In this document: piece after piece, positions 1 to 8,593 of the stretch | Layout: every line of letters begins with the position of its first letter | Numbering within the stretch: the stretch's first letter is position 1 | Assembly: GCF_010686685.1 (NCBI RefSeq) | Contig: NZ_JAAGWD010000001.1 | Location: 124,001 to 188,000, forward strand | Length of the DNA: 64,000 bases | Source of the DNA: Pontibacter burrus | Lineage (GTDB): Bacteria; Bacteroidota; Bacteroidia; Cytophagales; Hymenobacteraceae | Direction of reading: 5' to 3' | Notes under the pieces: model-generated | Seen by the model: only the letters and a program-made list of their open reading frames with translations | Told to the model about the DNA's origin: nothing | Database searches by the model: none | Position numbers and translations under genes: made by a program

Positions 1-408
1 ATACCATTATATGACTTTGAAGCAGCGGCGGGTTTAACAAAGCTTTTTAGTAATGCTGAAAATATCCTGGATTTCATAAGAGTACCTAACCTGCCCAAGT
101 GCGATGGGGCGGTACATATTAGTGGCGATTCCATGTACCCGCTTTTAAAGAGTGGTGACATTGTGATGTACAAGCAAGTGCAGGACATACGCAACAGCAT
201 CCTATGGGGCGAAATGTATCTACTATCAGCTGAGATAGGCGGGGACCTGCTAACGCTGGTTAAGTACATCCAACGCTCAGATGAAGGCAATGACTATGTG
301 AAACTGGTAAGCCAGAACCAATACCACTCCCCTATTGATATTCCCTTAAAGAACATCCGGGCCCTGGCTTATATCAAGGCTAGTATTCGCATTAACAGTA
401 TGGCTTAA
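1..408 (+). CDS. S24-family peptidase / phage-type repressor, C-terminal part
   Basis: The frame is open from the first base of the window, so the N-terminus (where an XRE-type DNA-binding domain would be expected) lies outside. What remains is a LexA/CI-like S24 domain. The catalytic serine sits in G-D-S-M-Y-P (Ser codon 130-132), followed by L-K-S-G-D-I-V, and the expected general-base lysine is in T-L-V-K-Y (codon 262-264). Proteins of this family bind operator DNA and cleave themselves when RecA is activated. With the recombinase at 1812 it suggests the regulatory end of a prophage or integrative element. An internal ATG at 133 follows the catalytic serine, so it cannot be the true start. 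Confidence 0.8.
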   Translation: MPLYDFEAAAGLTKLFSNAENILDFIRVPNLPKCDGAVHISGDSMYPLLKSGDIVMYKQVQDIRNSILWGEMYLLSAEIGGDLLTLVKYIQRSDEGNDYVKLVSQNQYHSPIDIPLKNIRALAYIKASIRINSMA

Positions 409-426
409 CGATACCACAATATAAAT

Positions 427-621
427 ATGAAAACCATCTATACCTTTTTTATCGCACTATGTACTATAGCGTTGTTCGCCTGTGATGACTCCAGCTCCGA
501 TAAATGCACAGACTATTCAGGGCCTGCTCTAAAGAAGGGGGTAAATGGCGGCTGTTACTACGAAGACAATGGAGCAACGGTAACACTAACCGATCCTGAA
601 GCCTGCAAGTGTGCCAAATAA
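427..621 (+). CDS. small lipoprotein, unknown function
   Basis: 64 residues. A short charged start, a hydrophobic stretch and a lipobox L-F-A-C followed by D-D-S-S-S indicate a lipid-anchored protein; the Asp residues after the Cys are common in Bacteroidota lipoproteins. The mature part is only about 45 residues, with four further cysteines (C-T-D-Y, G-C-Y-Y, A-C-K-C) that could form disulphides. It starts 18 bases after the S24 gene and may be cotranscribed with it. I do not recognise a family. Confidence 0.6.
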   Translation: MKTIYTFFIALCTIALFACDDSSSDKCTDYSGPALKKGVNGGCYYEDNGATVTLTDPEACKCAK

Positions 622-655
622 AGCAGACGGCAGTACCTTAGAATAACAATAAAAA

Positions 656-676
656 GCCCCTGTTGCGAGCAGGGGC
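656..676 (-). terminator. rho-independent terminator for the minus-strand gene at 758-1426
   Basis: A perfect 7-bp stem GCCCCTG/CAGGGGC with a 7-base loop. Read on the minus strand the stem is followed by GGC-TTTTT, so it faces the membrane-protein gene. On the plus strand no T-run follows. Confidence 0.6.
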
Positions 677-757
677 CTAAATCAAATGATATGAGCAAAG
701 ATAAAGAAGGAAGCAGCAAACCAAGGCCGGCAAGTCCACCGACCAAAGAGTGGAGCT

Positions 758-1426
758 CTAAAAGTTCACAAGGCCCGAGAGAAAGACCAACAGGAAAGCC
801 AACAAAGGAGCGATAGGAATAAACATCATACAAAAGAGTGCCAGCCTTATGTTTTCCACTCTCGTTGAGTTGATCTCTTCATTTGTAAGTATGCGATCCT
901 GGTAGCTCCCCAGCTGGTTAAGCACCAGATTATAATACTTCTCATCTGTTGTTAGGTCATTATCAAAGTTCCTTGCCGTTGCAATGTTTTGAGGTGATTC
1001 TCCTGGAACGGTAATTCTATAGGGACGAAAATTGCGTTGGATAAAATAAAGGGAAGCACACACAGGTATGATACAAAATAGAGCAGCTAAGCCTAGCGCA
1101 TCCTTGTCGAAGGCGGTTGCATCTCGGCTCAATATAAAACCAATCAACACCGTTAGAAAGGGAATTAATATGGAAATAATAATCTCTGCTTTCTTAGACA
1201 TGCTATCCGAAGCTGTTACAGTTTCTGTCAGCCGCTGCTCTGCCAGATGCAGCATGAGCGCAGCAGAATCCTTACCGATGATGTCCCATTTCTCGATAGT
1301 ACACTGCCAGGCATCAGGTTCGACTAGCAGTGTAGGCTTGGGAGTATATACTGTTTTAAGCAGCCCCTTCCCCTTAACAAAGAACTTTTGCAACAGTGTG
1401 CCGGATGGTTTTACTTCTTGCTTCAT
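758..1426 (-). CDS. membrane protein of unknown function
   Basis: 222 residues from the ATG at 1424-1426 (M-K-Q-E-V). The frame stays open further upstream, but that part overlaps the promoter region and the HTH gene on the other strand and is not protein-like. The first about 95 residues are soluble. Then follow three hydrophobic segments: I-I-I-S-I-L-I-P-F near residue 105, an Ala/Leu-rich one near 130, and one at the C-terminus. About 60 residues between the second and third segments are polar. No catalytic motif or family is recognised. It is divergent from the HTH-recombinase pair, so it is probably cargo of the same mobile element. Confidence 0.55.
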   Translation of the reverse strand: MKQEVKPSGTLLQKFFVKGKGLLKTVYTPKPTLLVEPDAWQCTIEKWDIIGKDSAALMLHLAEQRLTETVTASDSMSKKAEIIISILIPFLTVLIGFILSRDATAFDKDALGLAALFCIIPVCASLYFIQRNFRPYRITVPGESPQNIATARNFDNDLTTDEKYYNLVLNQLGSYQDRILTNEEINSTRVENIRLALFCMMFIPIAPLLAFLLVFLSGLVNF

Positions 1427-1492
1427 ACACAGGCTTATATGAAGTAAAGATAAGAAAATTAGCACAATAATATATTCGCTAACATAATTAGT

Positions 1493-1831
1493 ATGTACGA
1501 CAACCACGCCATCCGCGGGCGCTTTCTCGATGAAGTAGAGCGCCTGGTCTCCTCGGGCATCTGCCGCTCCTATGCGCAGGTGGCCGAGGGCTGCGGCCTG
1601 AAAAGCTACCACCTGTCCGATATCCGCAACGTCCGCTCCGAGCTGAGCCTGCCGGTGCTGGTGGACTTTGTTTCGGCTTACCGGGAGCATGGTGTCAGCT
1701 ATGCTTATATCCTGGATGGCGTGCGGACAGAGCCGCTGGTGGTATCACAAGCGTATCAAAAATTACAGCAGGCCCAGGAAGCCTTAAAAGAGATCAGAGA
1801 GCTGTTGAACCATGGCACACCCAACCTTTAA
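1493..1831 (+). CDS. small helix-turn-helix protein next to the recombinase
   Basis: 112 residues. Residues 8-75 look like an XRE-type HTH: F-L-D-E-V-E-R-L-V, then Y-A-Q-V-A-E-G-C-G-L, then Y-H-L-S-D-I-R-N-V-R as recognition helix, and a D-F-V-S-A-Y segment. The C-terminal 30 residues, rich in Gln, Glu and Leu, may form a short coiled coil. It overlaps the start of the tyrosine recombinase by 20 bases, so the two are translationally linked; it probably regulates recombinase expression or acts as a directionality factor. Function is inferred from position only. Confidence 0.65.
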   Translation: MYDNHAIRGRFLDEVERLVSSGICRSYAQVAEGCGLKSYHLSDIRNVRSELSLPVLVDFVSAYREHGVSYAYILDGVRTEPLVVSQAYQKLQQAQEALKEIRELLNHGTPNL

Positions 1832-3119
1832 AGCAGACTTAAAAGAAACCAAGCGCAGTGACGGCACCCGCTCGGTGCGCATCCGCATTACCAAAGACCG
1901 GGTGCACGCCTACTACAAGCTGGGTATTTACCTGAAAGGGGAACCCAAAAAGAAGGATGCCCGCAAAGGGGACTGGAACCCCGATGGCGATTTTTTAAAA
2001 GCTAACTGGGTACGCTCGTCCAACCACGAGCACGCCCTCTACAACGAGCGCATTCACAAAACCATCAAGGAACTGGATAAATACGCGGCCGATCACCCCA
2101 CCTATAGCGCCGCTGAGATCAAGCAGGGCTATAGCGATGAAAAGGCAGGCAAGCATAAACCCGCTGAAGCAGCGCAGAAAGGGTTCCTGGCTTTCTTTCA
2201 GGAATGGATCCGGCGCAAGGATGCCATGACGCAGCACGGGACCAGTACCGTCTACGAGAGCACGCTGTATTACCTGAAGCAGTTTTGGGGAGACAGGCCC
2301 GATACGCCGGAGGCACTGAACCCGGCCACGATCAGTGCCTTTATCCACCACCTTCATACGGTACAGGTCAATAAGACACAGGTCGGCTACAAGGCTTCGA
2401 CAATCAACACCGCTTTCCGCACCTACCGCACCGTGTTCAAGAACGCTGTGCTGGAAGGCTGGCTGCCTCCGATGCCCAATCCCTTTGATGTGCCCTTGCT
2501 GCCGGAAGAAGATAAAAACGTGAGCTACCCCTCAGTTGACCAGCTGCTGTCGCTGATGCACCTGGACGGCCTGACGGAAGTGCAACGTAACGCCCGCAAC
2601 GTCCTGCTGATGCAGTACTTTTTGAACGGCGCCCGCGTCTCGGAGGTCTTAACCCTGCGCTGGGTCGACCTGCAGGTGGAGCGGGTGGACTACCAGCCTA
2701 AAAAACGCAGCAAGCGGCGTAAGTCCATTGCCCGGCATGCTGGTGTGGAGTGGGTGCTGGCGCAGTACGAACCCACTGGGAAATACGTTTTCCCTTACCT
2801 GACAGAGGAAGACGACAAACTCTCTGGGAAGGAGCGGGTACGTCTCTTGCAAAATACCGTATCCCCGATCAATAAAGCCCTGGCGCGCGTTGCTAAGAAG
2901 GCCGGTATCACAGCCAAGTTAACCACGCATGCCCAACGCCACGCCTTTGCCGAGCAACTCTGGCAGCTGACCAAGGATGTGCGCGTGGTACAGGAGATGG
3001 TCGGGCACGGCTCGGTGCAATCCACGCAGCATTACCTGGCCCGGCTGCAGCTTACGCAGAAAGACAGCCTGAACGACAGCCTGTATGGCAGCATCGGGGA
3101 AACAATAGGGAAACAATAG
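1812..3119 (+). CDS. tyrosine-type site-specific recombinase (phage-type integrase)
   Basis: 435 residues. An N-terminal arm-binding region (about 1-115, many Lys/Arg) is followed by a SAM-like core-binding domain (about 120-220) and a catalytic domain. The catalytic set is visible: Arg275 in G-A-R-V-S-E-V-L, His373 and Arg376 in H-A-Q-R-H, His399 in G-H-G-S-V and the nucleophile Tyr408 in H-Y-L. It cuts and rejoins DNA at att sites through a 3'-phosphotyrosine. With all residues present it looks functional. It sits at the right edge of the S24/HTH region and its 3' end runs into an 11-bp tandem repeat, so an attachment site may lie just downstream. Confidence 0.9.
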   Translation: MAHPTFKADLKETKRSDGTRSVRIRITKDRVHAYYKLGIYLKGEPKKKDARKGDWNPDGDFLKANWVRSSNHEHALYNERIHKTIKELDKYAADHPTYSAAEIKQGYSDEKAGKHKPAEAAQKGFLAFFQEWIRRKDAMTQHGTSTVYESTLYYLKQFWGDRPDTPEALNPATISAFIHHLHTVQVNKTQVGYKASTINTAFRTYRTVFKNAVLEGWLPPMPNPFDVPLLPEEDKNVSYPSVDQLLSLMHLDGLTEVQRNARNVLLMQYFLNGARVSEVLTLRWVDLQVERVDYQPKKRSKRRKSIARHAGVEWVLAQYEPTGKYVFPYLTEEDDKLSGKERVRLLQNTVSPINKALARVAKKAGITAKLTTHAQRHAFAEQLWQLTKDVRVVQEMVGHGSVQSTQHYLARLQLTQKDSLNDSLYGSIGETIGKQ

Positions 3120-3130
3120 GGAAACATTGT
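3101..3130. repeat. 11-bp tandem repeat at the integrase stop codon
   Basis: The unit AAACAATAGGG occurs at 3101-3111 and 3112-3122, followed by a partial AAACATTG at 3123-3130. It encodes the last residues and stop of the recombinase and continues beyond. Short direct repeats at an integrase 3' end can be arm-type binding sites; this is inference. Confidence 0.5.
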
Positions 3131-3242
3131 CTGCAAAAACGTGCATTTCAGGGGTGCAAATGGCGTAGGGGAAAAGGGTTTTGCCGTTCGGAGTGGCAGA
3201 CTTAGGTAAATAACCACATATTACGGTATTTGGATTCCAAAC

Positions 3243-3272
3243 TTGGTAAAATACGCGGTAAATATAACTTTG
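3243..3272 (+). promoter_or_regulatory. Bacteroidota-type promoter for the ABC permease
   Basis: A TTG at 3243-3245 is followed after 19 bases by TAACTTTG at 3265-3272, which fits the TTG / TAnnTTTG sigma-A consensus of Bacteroidota. Transcription would start near 3278 and give a leader of about 120 bases. Confidence 0.45.
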
Positions 3273-3396
3273 TATTGCCTGTAGGGGTTAGGCTTGTAAC
3301 CTGGCAATTAGCAAAAAAACGAGCCGCAAATTTACTCAATTTGCCCGAATTATTCTTACTTTTAAGGAAATATACTTTAACCACACCCAAAACCTG

Positions 3397-4644
3397 ATGA
3401 TCTACCTCCGGCTTTTAGCAGAAAGCATCCGTTTTGCCTGGCAGGCCCTGCGCGCAAACATGCTGCGCACACTGCTTTCGTTGCTGGGCGTAACAATCGG
3501 CATTTTTGCTATCATCTCGGTTTTTACACTGGTAGATTCGCTGGAGCGTAACGTGCGCGATAGCATGAGCTTTATTGGCGATAAGGTGTTGTATGTAGAG
3601 AAGTGGCCCTGGAGCTTTGGTGGCAGCTACCCCTGGTGGAAGTATTTTCAGCGCCCGGAGCCTACAGCACGCGAGTACCGCTTGCTGGACCGTAACCTGA
3701 CCAACGATGCCGGCGTGGCAATTTTTGCCCGCAAAGGGGGCAGCACGTACAAGTATCGTAACAACAGCTTCTCGGATGGCATGCTGATGGGCGTAACCTA
3801 CGACTATAGTAAAGTGAGCGAAATTCCGATTGAGGAAGGCCGCTATTTTATACCGCAGGAAATAGATGCCTCCCGCAATGTGATCGTGATCGGTAAAGAG
3901 ATTGCCGAAACCCTGTTCCCTTACAGCAGCGCTGTAGGGCAGGAACTGAAAGTGGGTGGCCAGCGGTTCCGGGTGATTGGGGTGGTAGAGAAGCAGGGCG
4001 AGAACATGTTCGGTGCCCCGAACTTCGACCAGATGGGCGTTATCCCGTTCGGAGCTTTCAGTAAAATGTATGATACCGGCCCTAATGGCATAGGCACAAC
4101 GATAGCTGTAAAAGGCCGTGAAGACGATGAGGGGCTGCAGGAGCTGGAGTATGAAGTGCGCGGCATGATGCGCAACATACGTGGCCAGCGCCCACGTGAC
4201 GATGATAGTTTTGCCATAAATCGCCCAGAGATGGCTACACAGGCTGTTACCGGCTTTTTTGATGTTATTGGAATAGCTGGCTGGGTTATTGGCGGCTTTG
4301 CTATACTGGTAGGTGGTTTTGGTATTGCCAACATCATGTTCGTATCTGTAAAAGAGCGTACAAACATTATCGGTATCCAAAAATCTTTAGGAGCTAAAAA
4401 CTATTTCATCCTTTTCCAGTTTCTGTTCGAGTCGGTGTTCCTGAGTGTGTTAGGCGGCGCCATTGGTATCTTCCTGGTATTTCTCATTACCATTATCCCA
4501 CAGGACATGATGAAGATCAGCCTGTCGATGGGTAACATTGTGCTGGGACTTGGCGTATCTGCCGTGATTGGTATGCTTTCAGGTATAATTCCGGCCGTGC
4601 TGGCATCAAATCTTGATCCGGTTATTGCAATCCGCTCTAAATAA
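3397..4644 (+). CDS. ABC transporter permease, MacB/FtsX type
   Basis: 415 residues. A first membrane helix (about 25-48, after L-R-A-N-M-L-R-T-L-L-S) is followed by a periplasmic MacB-type core domain (about 50-285) and three C-terminal helices (about 288-310, 340-365, 378-405) ending in L-D-P-V-I-A-I-R. The motif G-I-Q-K-S-L-G-A lies between helices 2 and 3, where such permeases contact their ATPase. No ATPase or MacA-like adaptor lies beside it, so it must pair with a partner encoded elsewhere. The substrate is unknown; lipid, peptide or lipoprotein export are usual for the family. Confidence 0.85.
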   Translation: MIYLRLLAESIRFAWQALRANMLRTLLSLLGVTIGIFAIISVFTLVDSLERNVRDSMSFIGDKVLYVEKWPWSFGGSYPWWKYFQRPEPTAREYRLLDRNLTNDAGVAIFARKGGSTYKYRNNSFSDGMLMGVTYDYSKVSEIPIEEGRYFIPQEIDASRNVIVIGKEIAETLFPYSSAVGQELKVGGQRFRVIGVVEKQGENMFGAPNFDQMGVIPFGAFSKMYDTGPNGIGTTIAVKGREDDEGLQELEYEVRGMMRNIRGQRPRDDDSFAINRPEMATQAVTGFFDVIGIAGWVIGGFAILVGGFGIANIMFVSVKERTNIIGIQKSLGAKNYFILFQFLFESVFLSVLGGAIGIFLVFLITIIPQDMMKISLSMGNIVLGLGVSAVIGMLSGIIPAVLASNLDPVIAIRSK

Positions 4645-4785
4645 AGTAATTTACACCCCGCGCTATAGCAGTGCTCCCTCACTGCCTGCTTTTTCGCGGC
4701 CTTTAAATTTTTATATGATGAATGGCGCAGACAAATAAGCGCCGCAGGGTAAAGTGCCCTGCACTGAAGATGACTAATTATTATT

Positions 4786-5649
4786 ATGACAAAGCTTAGA
4801 AAAACGAGCAAAACCAAGCTGCACGACGAATCGCTGAACACAGGCAGCGGACAAACTATTCTGAATCCTGATGCTAACGAAAACAAAGTAAGATCGGTAA
4901 CTGATCTGCGCGAAAGCGGACAGGTAACAGCAGCGCCTGCCTCTGAAGAAGATATCCGTATACGCAAAGCATTTGTAGATAAAGACTGGAACGAAATTAA
5001 GATTGCTGACTCCTGGCAGATATTTAAAGTAATGGCTGAGTTTGTGGATGGCTTCGAGAAGCTGGCCAAGATCGGCCCTTGCGTTTCGATATTCGGGTCG
5101 GCCAGAACCAAAGCCGACAACAAATACTACATTATGGCCGAGGAGATCGCTGCCAAGCTGGTGCGCCACGGTTATGGTGTAATTACAGGTGGTGGCCCGG
5201 GCATTATGGAAGCCGGTAACAAAGGTGCTCACTCTGAAGGTGGTAAATCGGTAGGCCTTAACATTCACCTGCCATTCGAGCAGTTCAACAACATTTACAT
5301 CGACTCTGACAAGCTCATTAACTTTGACTACTTTTTTGTACGCAAGGTAATGTTTGTGAAATATGCGCAGGGCTTTGTAGTGTTGCCTGGCGGTTTCGGA
5401 ACGCTGGACGAACTTTTTGAAGCGATCACACTGATCCAAACAAAGAAGATCGGTGCCTTCCCGATTGTACTGGTAGGCCGTGAATACTGGGGCGGTTTAA
5501 TGCAGTGGGTAGAGGACGTAATGCTTAAAATGGAACGCAACATCAGCGCAGAAGACCTGGATCTGGTACACATTGTAGACGATCCATCGGAAGCCGTGGA
5601 AATTATTGACGCGTTTTACAGCAAATACCTGCTTTCTCCAAACTTCTAA
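4786..5649 (+). CDS. LOG-family protein (nucleoside-5'-monophosphate phosphoribohydrolase-like)
   Basis: 287 residues. A Rossmann-like lysine-decarboxylase/LOG fold: G-G-G-P-G-I-M-E-A-G-N-K-G-A in the middle and the signature P-G-G-F-G-T-L-D-E at about residues 201-209. LOG proteins release the base from nucleoside monophosphates (cytokinin-type or AMP-like). About 95 extra residues precede the core, with a basic, Thr/Ser-rich start. The ATG at 4786 is the first in frame. The old name lysine decarboxylase for this family is not supported. It is monocistronic with a strong terminator. Confidence 0.85.
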   Translation: MTKLRKTSKTKLHDESLNTGSGQTILNPDANENKVRSVTDLRESGQVTAAPASEEDIRIRKAFVDKDWNEIKIADSWQIFKVMAEFVDGFEKLAKIGPCVSIFGSARTKADNKYYIMAEEIAAKLVRHGYGVITGGGPGIMEAGNKGAHSEGGKSVGLNIHLPFEQFNNIYIDSDKLINFDYFFVRKVMFVKYAQGFVVLPGGFGTLDELFEAITLIQTKKIGAFPIVLVGREYWGGLMQWVEDVMLKMERNISAEDLDLVHIVDDPSEAVEIIDAFYSKYLLSPNF

Positions 5650-5674
5650 GAAAAGTAACTATAGTTTATGCAAA

Positions 5675-5704
5675 AGCCCGCTGCCAACACAGCGGGCTTT
5701 TTTT
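5675..5704 (+). terminator. rho-independent terminator after the LOG gene
   Basis: A 9-bp stem AGCCCGCTG/CAGCGGGCT (5675-5683 with 5690-5698) is followed by a run of T residues. A copy of AACTATAGTT lies just before it at about 5658. Confidence 0.85.
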
Positions 5705-5799
5705 GTGTTACTTTTTGTAAATATCATACTATAGCTATACACATTGCATTCTAAAAATCCTATATTTACATAACACTGGATATCTATAGTTTGTGTAAT

Positions 5800-6222
5800 A
5801 TGGCTTGTGGCGTTAAGCTTTCGTTTGTTGGCAAAGCAGTTGTGCTTATAGTTTGCTATTTGGTTGCAGGTATTTTCTCAGAAGCGCTGGCTCAAATCAA
5901 TAAGCAATCTAATATCTGGTATTTTGGCAGCAAAGCCGGCTTAGACTTTAATAGCGGCACCCCTACTGTACTTACTGATGGGGCTATGGAAGCTTTCGAA
6001 GGAACAGCAAGTATAGCCGATGCCGATGGCAGACTTCTGTTCTATTCGGATGGTACCACGGTCTGGAACAAGCAGCATCAGGTAATGGCCAATGGCTCAG
6101 GTTTACTAGGTAGCGCCAACAGTGCCCAATCGTGTATTATAGTTCCTAAGCCTGGTAGTCAGACAATTTATTACCTGTTTACTACCGATGCTGCAGGCAA
6201 AGCAAATGGCTTACGCTACTAA
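5800..6222 (+). CDS. N-terminal fragment of a T9SS-exported PKD/Ig-repeat protein, cut by an in-frame TAA
   Basis: 140 residues from the ATG at 5800. A TTG nine bases upstream is also open but less likely. A signal peptide (hydrophobic core V-V-L-I-V-C-Y-L-V, ending A-L-A-Q) precedes the blade-like start of a Bacteroidota surface protein: N-I-W-Y-F-G-S-K-A-G-L-D-F, then G-T-A-S-I-A-D, L-F-Y-S-D-G-T-T-V-W-N. The frame ends at TAA 6220-6222, right after G-L-R-Y. The same frame continues at once with T-I-D-M-G-V-N, which is what should follow, so this is one gene split by a nonsense codon. The stop touches a CTATAG palindrome. Confidence 0.7.
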   Translation: MACGVKLSFVGKAVVLIVCYLVAGIFSEALAQINKQSNIWYFGSKAGLDFNSGTPTVLTDGAMEAFEGTASIADADGRLLFYSDGTTVWNKQHQVMANGSGLLGSANSAQSCIIVPKPGSQTIYYLFTTDAAGKANGLRY

Positions 6223-6231
6223 ACTATAGAC

Positions 6232-8553
6232 ATGGGAGTAAACAGTGGGTTGGGTGCTGTTATCGAAAAAAATATACTGCTCTACACCCCTACTTCTGAG
6301 AAACTGACTGCTGTAAAGCATGAAAATAAAGTAGATATCTGGGTTGTATCGCACGAGTTTGGTACAAGAAGTTTTAAAAGCTTTCTGGTTACAGAAGAAG
6401 GAGTTGCAAGAAAAAATCTTGGTTCAATAACAACGCTCCTTGACTCACAATTTCCTGCAGTAACGGACCCTACAAATGCGATTGGCACTATGAAAGCTTC
6501 GCCGGATGGTTCTAAAATAGCAGTTACTCACCGCGTTACAAATTCAGTCCGGATTTTTAGTTTCACCGACCGTGGCACAGTCATGAACTTCCCGTTATGG
6601 TACGAGGCTACTGTGTTGCCAGCCTCCGATCACCCCTATGGGCTGGAATTCTCTCCTGATAACACTAAGCTCTATGTAAGCACAGATGCAGGCACTAAAA
6701 TTTATCAGTTTGATCTTAGCTCTGAGGATGCTGCAACTATAATCGCCTCAAAAACACTAATCGGACAAGCATACCTAGACCCAACGAACCCGCCCACGAA
6801 CTTTGTAGGTGGCAGTTTACAACTTGCTCCGGATGGCAAGATTTACTTTGCCCGGCCAGCCAGTTCTCACCTAGGCGTAATTAACAACCCAAATGCTTCA
6901 GGTGCTGCAAGCAACTACGTAGATAAAGCTGTTTACCTGGAAGGGAATAAAAGTATGATGGGTTTACCAGCCTTTATCCAGAGTAACTTTGACTATACCT
7001 ACGACATCAGTTTTGATATTAAATGTTTTGGCCAGGCAAGCACCTTCGCTTTCGATGCTCCTGCATCAGAACAGCCTACCTTTATGGAATGGGACTTCGG
7101 AGACCCGGCTTCCGGCACGAACAACATTGTCAGCACCTTAAATGCCAGCCACAATTTCAGTGCCCCGGGTGAGTATACTGTTACATTTACCCGCCACATC
7201 AACAACAAACAGGAAACCTATACCATAACTGTAAAGGTAGATGCGCCGCCTGTAGTTAACCTGGGTCCCGACCGCAGTGTTTGCCCTGGCACCGAAGTAA
7301 CACTAGATGCAACTACACCCAATGCTACTTATAAATGGAGTAACGGAAGTACCTCGGCAAGTATAACCACTACCACCCCTGGCACCTACTGGGTTGAAGT
7401 AACTATAGGAATCTGCATCACCCGCGACGAAGTAAAGATCTCAAACTATAGTTTGCCAACCGTAAACCTGGGTCCGGACCGCGAACTGTGCGAAGGGGAA
7501 ACGATAGAACTGAATGCTTTTAACCAAGGAGCTACCTATTTGTGGCGGGATGGCTCTACCAACCCAACTTTTACGGTTACCAAAGCAGGCACTTACCGCG
7601 TAGAGGTTACCAGTAAAAATGGCTGTAAGAAAACAGACGAGGTAACTATAGTTTACAATGCGCTGCCTGTTGTTAACCTGGGGCCTGACCGGGACGTTTG
7701 TGCCAACACGACTACTATGCTGGATGCTACCCAGCCTGGTGTAACTTATAAATGGAGTACAGGAGCCACCACACCAACTATAACTGTAGCAACTGCAGGT
7801 GAGTATTGGTTAACTATAACCAACAGCAAAGGCTGCAGCACCACCGATGCCATCCGCATTAACCATCTGCCGCTGCCTGTCGTTAACCTGGGACCGGATG
7901 TTACCCTTTGCTCCGGAGATACCAAGTTACTGGATGCTACTTATCCTAACTCCACTTACCTATGGCAGGATGGCTCTACTAACCCTACTTTTCTGGTAAA
8001 AGAGCCCGGGAAATACTGGGTAGATGTTACCAACGAATTAGGCTGCGTGGTGCGCGACGAGATCTGGGTACCTTACCTGACCCGGCCAGCTATAGCGCTG
8101 GGCAATGACACCACCCTTTGCTATGGCGACACACTGGTTATAGGCAGAGAATTACCGGGCAACATCCGATACCTGTGGCAGGATGGCAGCACAGAGCCTC
8201 TTTATAAAGTAACCAAACCGGGCACTTACAAACTCACCGCTTTTAATGAGCACTGCGAAGCCAGCGACGAGATAACCATTCGCTTCAGAGACTGCATTGG
8301 CGGGCTTTTTATCCCAAATGTTATTACTCCTAACGGCGATGGCAAAAACGATGTGTTCTTTATACATGGCCTGGAAGAAGATGACTGGGAACTGGCACTT
8401 TACAACCGTACAGGCACAGAAGTTTTCCGGACCCAAAACTATAAAAATGACTGGGCACCCCAGCCGGGTAACACAACAGGCATATTCTATTACCTGCTCC
8501 GGCACCCAGCTACAGGCCGCACCTACAAAGGCTGGGTAGAAGTGCTGCAGTAA
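6232..8553 (+). CDS. C-terminal fragment of the same T9SS protein: PKD domain, five Ig-like repeats, gliding-motility C-terminal domain
   Basis: 773 residues, same reading frame as the preceding fragment. Order: the rest of a beta-propeller-like region (about 1-255), a PKD-like domain (about 260-340, W-D-F-G-D-P), five Ig-like repeats of about 70-80 residues each opening with a V-N-L-G-P-D-R-type motif (the last is I-A-L-G-N-D-T), and a type B T9SS sorting domain starting F-I-P-N-V-I-T-P-N-G-D-G-K-N-D. Such proteins are exported across the outer membrane and fixed to the surface or to gliding adhesins. Without the upstream signal peptide this fragment could not be exported, so the gene is probably broken, unless the stop is read through or is a sequencing error. 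Confidence 0.8.
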   Translation: MGVNSGLGAVIEKNILLYTPTSEKLTAVKHENKVDIWVVSHEFGTRSFKSFLVTEEGVARKNLGSITTLLDSQFPAVTDPTNAIGTMKASPDGSKIAVTHRVTNSVRIFSFTDRGTVMNFPLWYEATVLPASDHPYGLEFSPDNTKLYVSTDAGTKIYQFDLSSEDAATIIASKTLIGQAYLDPTNPPTNFVGGSLQLAPDGKIYFARPASSHLGVINNPNASGAASNYVDKAVYLEGNKSMMGLPAFIQSNFDYTYDISFDIKCFGQASTFAFDAPASEQPTFMEWDFGDPASGTNNIVSTLNASHNFSAPGEYTVTFTRHINNKQETYTITVKVDAPPVVNLGPDRSVCPGTEVTLDATTPNATYKWSNGSTSASITTTTPGTYWVEVTIGICITRDEVKISNYSLPTVNLGPDRELCEGETIELNAFNQGATYLWRDGSTNPTFTVTKAGTYRVEVTSKNGCKKTDEVTIVYNALPVVNLGPDRDVCANTTTMLDATQPGVTYKWSTGATTPTITVATAGEYWLTITNSKGCSTTDAIRINHLPLPVVNLGPDVTLCSGDTKLLDATYPNSTYLWQDGSTNPTFLVKEPGKYWVDVTNELGCVVRDEIWVPYLTRPAIALGNDTTLCYGDTLVIGRELPGNIRYLWQDGSTEPLYKVTKPGTYKLTAFNEHCEASDEITIRFRDCIGGLFIPNVITPNGDGKNDVFFIHGLEEDDWELALYNRTGTEVFRTQNYKNDWAPQPGNTTGIFYYLLRHPATGRTYKGWVEVLQ

Positions 8554-8593
8554 GCTACTATAACCTTTAGGGCTGCTACCGTATACCTCCTGT

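Noticed and set aside
1-3119. Use of low CTATAG density as a mark of foreign DNA
   Set aside because: The mobile-element edge still has about four copies, and conserved native genes such as rpoN, proS and chrA have none, so low density alone does not show transfer.
3415-4380. A long open frame on the minus strand opposite the ABC permease
   Set aside because: The permease on the plus strand has clear membrane helices and family motifs; the antisense frame is low in recognisable features and is a codon shadow.
4744-4762. Hairpin GCAGGG/CCCTGC before the LOG gene as a terminator of the permease gene
   Set aside because: It has no T-run, a 6-bp stem and lies only 24 bases before the next start, so termination is not supported.
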